DNA from: Microbacterium resistens NBRC 103078
GTDB lineage: Bacteria > Actinomycetota > Actinomycetes > Actinomycetales > Microbacteriaceae
DNA: 37,262 nt
Direction: 5' to 3'
NCBI RefSeq assembly: GCF_001552355.1
Contig: NZ_BCRA01000028.1
Location: 1-37,262, forward strand
Positions 34,473-37,262 of the stretch are shown here, piece after piece. Position 1 is the first letter of the stretch. Each line of letters starts with the position of its first letter. The notes below the pieces were generated by a model. That model was not told the DNA's origin, searched no databases, and was given only the letters and a program-made list of their open reading frames with translations. A program made the position numbers and the translations under genes.

Positions 34473-35792
34473 TCAGGCGGTCTCGGCGGAGCGGGCGTCC
34501 TCGTCGGGGGTGAGGCCGAAGAGGGTCTCCAGCGCCGCGGAGAACTCCGCGCCGCGACCGGCGGCGGCGAGCTCGTGCGCCCGCGAGGTGGGGGTGTGCA
34601 GCAGCACCCCGGCGAGGTGGCGCATGGCCTGCTCCACCCGGCCGTCCTCATCCCCGCGGCGGCGCGCGCGCTCGATCTCTGCCTCGAGCAGGCCGAAGAT
34701 GTGCGAGCGGAGGGACACGACCGCGGGCGTGACGCTCTGCCGCTCGCCGACGACGTGGAACGTCTCGGCCGCCTCGCGGACGATGGAACGGGCGGCGTCC
34801 GTCGCCTGCAGCTCCTCCAACGGGGCGTGCAGGCGGATGGTCTCCAGATCCAGCAGCGAGACGCCCTCGATGCCCGCGACGTCGGGGGAGACATTGCGCG
34901 GCATCCCGAGGTCGATGACCAACTGGGTCGGTGTCGACGAGGATACGGCGTGCACCGGGCAGCCGGGCGCCGCGGAGGACGCCGGCAGGTCGCGACCCGC
35001 GCGCAGCACCTCGGCATCCAGCACCGCGTGCTCGGCCGTGGTGCAGGTGATGATCAGGGAGGCCGAGGCCGCCGCGCGGGCGTACTCGGTCGCGGGCAGG
35101 GCGCGGATCCCGTGCTTCGCAGCGAAGGCCTCGGCGCGGCCGGACGGCGAGTGGACGGCGATGTCGACGGCGCCGCGCTCGCGGAGGGTGGCGAGGGTGA
35201 CGGCGGCGTACGCGCCCGTGCCGATGAGGAGCACGCGCTCCGCGGACCAGTCGGCGATGCGGCTGTCGGCCAGCTCCAGGGCGAGGCGGACCAGCGAGCG
35301 CCCCGCGCGGCCGAGCGCCGTGACGTTCTTGACCTTGCGCTGCGCCTGGCTCGCCCGCTGGAACAGACGCTCGAGTTCGGGGGAGGTGGTGCCCTCGGCG
35401 CGCGCGGTGGTGAGCGCGCGGCGCACCTGACCGGCGATCTCGCCCTCGCCGGAGACCACGGACTCGAGGCCGGACGCGACGGCGAAGAGGTGCTCGGCGA
35501 CGCGCCGGCCGCTGTGCACGACGTAGGCGCCCTCGAGGTCCGCGGGGGTGACGCCCGTGCTGGCCTGGACGGCCTCGAGCACCGCCTCGACGCCGATGGC
35601 ACCGGCCGCGGTCACGGGCTCGTCCATCTCGACGTACGCCTCGAAGCGGTTGCACGTCGCCAGCACCACGGCCCCCTGGACGCACTCGGCCGTCTCGGTC
35701 AGGCCGGTCGCGATGCCTTCGGGGGTGCGGCTGAGGCGTTCGAGCAGATCGAAGGAGGCGGTCTTGTGACTCGCCGTCACGCACAGGAGCAC
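34473..35792 (-). CDS. hemA: Glutamyl-tRNA reductase
   Basis: A 439-residue enzyme that makes glutamate-1-semialdehyde from Glu-tRNA, the first step of tetrapyrrole synthesis. The nucleophile is Cys47 in VVLATCNRFEAY. SGEGEIAGQVRRAL and FQRASQAQRKVKNVTALG are family signatures, and the NADP-binding domain contains VLLIGTGAYAAVTLATL. The C-terminal dimerisation domain follows. The GTG start at 35792 is fixed by an in-frame TAG 12 nt upstream; GGAGG directly touches the GTG, an unusually short spacing, so initiation may occur at another codon such as GTG 35780. It is divergent from hemE, with an array of repeats between. Confidence 0.96.
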   Translation of the reverse strand: MLLCVTASHKTASFDLLERLSRTPEGIATGLTETAECVQGAVVLATCNRFEAYVEMDEPVTAAGAIGVEAVLEAVQASTGVTPADLEGAYVVHSGRRVAEHLFAVASGLESVVSGEGEIAGQVRRALTTARAEGTTSPELERLFQRASQAQRKVKNVTALGRAGRSLVRLALELADSRIADWSAERVLLIGTGAYAAVTLATLRERGAVDIAVHSPSGRAEAFAAKHGIRALPATEYARAAASASLIITCTTAEHAVLDAEVLRAGRDLPASSAAPGCPVHAVSSSTPTQLVIDLGMPRNVSPDVAGIEGVSLLDLETIRLHAPLEELQATDAARSIVREAAETFHVVGERQSVTPAVVSLRSHIFGLLEAEIERARRRGDEDGRVEQAMRHLAGVLLHTPTSRAHELAAAGRGAEFSAALETLFGLTPDEDARSAETA

Positions 35793-35901
35793 CCTCCGAG
35801 TCTACGGCGCGGATCCTTTCCGCGGCCTGGACGCCGTCATCCCGCCGACACGGGGCCCGCTATCCGCCCCCGGTCTCCGCCGTTCTCGTCTCCGCCCGCC
35901 A

Positions 35902-35989
35902 CGGTCCCGATCTGCACATCCGGTCCCGATCTGCACAGCGATCGGGGCAGAGCGTGTGCGGATCGGAGCGACGTGTGCAGATCGGACCG
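35902..35989. repeat. Phased direct/inverted repeat array between hemA and hemE
   Basis: CGGTCCCGATCTGCACA occurs at 35902 and 35921, 19 nt apart. Two inverted versions follow, TGTGCGGATCGGAGCG at 35955 and TGTGCAGATCGGACCG at 35974, also 19 nt apart. Just after it is a short tandem GGACGGACCGGACGG. The whole lies within the 295-bp gap of the divergent hem genes, about 100 bp from either start, so it could be a regulator-binding array or a structured element. No other gene is visible in the gap. Confidence 0.8.
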
Positions 35990-36087
35990 GACGGACCGGA
36001 CGGGACGGGAAGCCCCACGGATCGGGACCGAGCAGTCGCAGCTGAACACCGAGGAGTCGCATAAGAACGGGGTGCGAGGATGGACGC

Positions 36088-37158
36088 ATGGCCCTCCCGG
36101 ATGCCCCGCTGCTGCGCGCCCTCGCGGGCGATCGACCCGACCGCACCCCCGTCTGGTTCATGCGCCAGGCCGGGCGTTCCCTGCCGGAGTACCGGGAGCT
36201 GCGGGTCGGGACGCGGATGCTCGACGCGTGCCTGACGCCCGAGCTGGCCGCGGAGATCACGCTCCAGCCCGTGCGCCGTCACGGCGTGGACGCGGGCATC
36301 TTCTTCAGCGACATCGTCGTGCCGCTCCGTCTCGCCGGCGTGGAGGTCGAGATCGAGCCGGGCCGGGGGCCCGTCTTCGCGGCCCCGGTCCGCACCGCCG
36401 ACGACGTCGCGCGCCTCACCGCGATCGATCCCGAGGCGCTCGACACGTCCGCCATCGCGGAGGCGGTCCGGATCGTGACGGCGGAGCTCGGTGAGACGCC
36501 GCTGATCGGATTCGCCGGTGCCCCCTTCACGCTGGCCGCCTACCTGGTCGAGGGCGGACCGTCGAAGGAGCACCTGCGCGCGCGGGCGATGATGCACGCG
36601 GACCCGGAGTCGTGGAACCGGCTGGCGGGGTGGCTCGCGCGGCTCTCGCGCACCTTCCTCTCGGCGCAGCGCGACGCCGGCGCTGCGGCCGTGCAGCTGT
36701 TCGACTCCTGGGCGGGATCCCTCGCGCCCGAGGACTACCGCACCTTCGTCGCCCCGCACTCCGCCGCCGCGGTGCGCGGGATCGGCGCGCCGGTGATCCA
36801 CTTCGGTGTCGGCACGGGGCCCTTCCTCGGCGACATGCGCCTCATCGGCGCCGACGGCGCACCCGCGGCCGACGCGGTCGGCGTCGACTGGCGGATGCCC
36901 CTGGACACCGCCGCGGGGATCCTCGGCCCCGATGTCACCGTGCAGGGCAACATCGATCCCGCTCTCCTCACCGCGCCGTGGCCTGTACTCGAGGAGCAGG
37001 TGCGCGAGGTCCTGCGCCGAGGCCGCAGCGCCCGCGCACACATCCTCAACCTCGGACACGGGGTGCCGCCGGAGACCGACCCGGCGGTGCTGACCAGGAT
37101 CGTCGAGCTGGCGCGGACCGTGGACGCCGAGAACGCCGCGGAGGCGGAGCGCTCATGA
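36088..37158 (+). CDS. hemE: Uroporphyrinogen decarboxylase
   Basis: A 356-residue enzyme converting uroporphyrinogen III to coproporphyrinogen III. The N-terminal signature RTPVWFMRQAGRSLPEYREL carries the invariant substrate-binding Arg residues. FFSDIVVPLRLAGVEVEIEPGRGP holds the catalytic Asp. GFAGAPFTLAAYLVEGG is the second family signature, and ILNLGHGVPPETDP near the end has the conserved His. GAGGATGG upstream is a possible ribosome site. It overlaps the next gene by 4 bp (ATGA), as expected for a hemE-hemG operon. Confidence 0.97.
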   Translation: MALPDAPLLRALAGDRPDRTPVWFMRQAGRSLPEYRELRVGTRMLDACLTPELAAEITLQPVRRHGVDAGIFFSDIVVPLRLAGVEVEIEPGRGPVFAAPVRTADDVARLTAIDPEALDTSAIAEAVRIVTAELGETPLIGFAGAPFTLAAYLVEGGPSKEHLRARAMMHADPESWNRLAGWLARLSRTFLSAQRDAGAAAVQLFDSWAGSLAPEDYRTFVAPHSAAAVRGIGAPVIHFGVGTGPFLGDMRLIGADGAPAADAVGVDWRMPLDTAAGILGPDVTVQGNIDPALLTAPWPVLEEQVREVLRRGRSARAHILNLGHGVPPETDPAVLTRIVELARTVDAENAAEAERS

Positions 37159-37262
37159 CCGCGCTCCCCGGTGACGCCCCGGAGCTCGCCGAGCGGGCGG
37201 CGGCCGTGCGCGTCGCCGTCGTCGGCGGCGGGGTCGCCGGGCTCGTCGCGGCCAAGGAGATC
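37155..37262 (+). CDS. hemG: Protoporphyrinogen/coproporphyrinogen oxidase, N-terminal part (cut by window edge)
   Basis: Only the first 36 residues are present. They contain VAVVGGGVAGLVAAKEI, the GxGxxG FAD-binding fold that opens HemG/HemY-type oxidases. Position directly after hemE with an ATGA overlap supports the call. In Gram-positive bacteria this enzyme mostly oxidises coproporphyrinogen III (CgoX). Another FAD amine-oxidase-like protein is possible, because only the dinucleotide-binding motif is visible. Confidence 0.75.
   Translation, partial: MTALPGDAPELAERAAAVRVAVVGGGVAGLVAAKEI

Overview
The window is high-GC DNA with strongly GC-biased third codon positions. It comes from an actinobacterium, most likely Microbacteriaceae (Microbacterium or a close relative). 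This rests on gene content and style: a single-chain glycyl-tRNA synthetase, divergent hemA and hemE-hemG, a fused double Lrp regulator, MHS and POT transporters, DUF1801 and HhH-GPD repair genes, and many GTG starts with ATGA/GTGA stop-start overlaps. I saw no rRNA, tRNA, transposase, prophage gene or CRISPR array.

Layout. (1) 1-8736, housekeeping and small enzymes: the tail of an unseen gene, a DUF1624/DUF418-like membrane protein, an M13 metallopeptidase, a class A beta-lactamase-fold protein that has lost its catalytic residues, a POT peptide transporter, a vapBC toxin-antitoxin pair with twin operator palindromes, a GNAT protein, a VOC protein and a YdeI-like protein. (2) 8793-11728: glyQS, a strong hairpin, a class C beta-lactamase-fold hydrolase and a membrane protein. 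(3) 11750-12791: a second vapBC pair bracketed by two 103-bp direct repeats that differ at one base. (4) 12807-23733: a glycan-use locus with a GH38 alpha-mannosidase (broken by a 1-nt frameshift as given), a LacI regulator, a GH5-like enzyme, a sugar ABC importer (binding lipoprotein and two permeases) and a GH20 beta-hexosaminidase. The two divergent promoter regions carry almost the same 16-bp palindrome, so one LacI protein probably controls the whole locus. The enzyme set fits breakdown of the N-glycan core. (5) 23697-33183: a double Lrp regulator divergent from a six-gene catabolic operon (MHS symporter, YtcJ-like amidohydrolase, ThDP-dependent decarboxylase-like enzyme, ureohydrolase, D-2-hydroxyacid dehydrogenase, AbgB-like M20 amidohydrolase). 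Together these suggest use of an acylated guanidino compound through a 2-keto acid, for example an arginine or argininic acid derivative. (6) 33190-37262: DUF1801 and HhH-GPD genes, hemA, then divergent hemE and the start of hemG.

The least expected structure is non-coding. Five intergenic sites (11750, 12689, 16962, 34366, 35902) share one architecture: two or more direct copies of a short motif spaced 18-20 nt apart, followed by two or more inverted copies at the same spacing. The motif sequence differs between sites. The largest, 16962-17460, fills a 524-bp gap between convergent genes with nested hairpins and tandem repeats.
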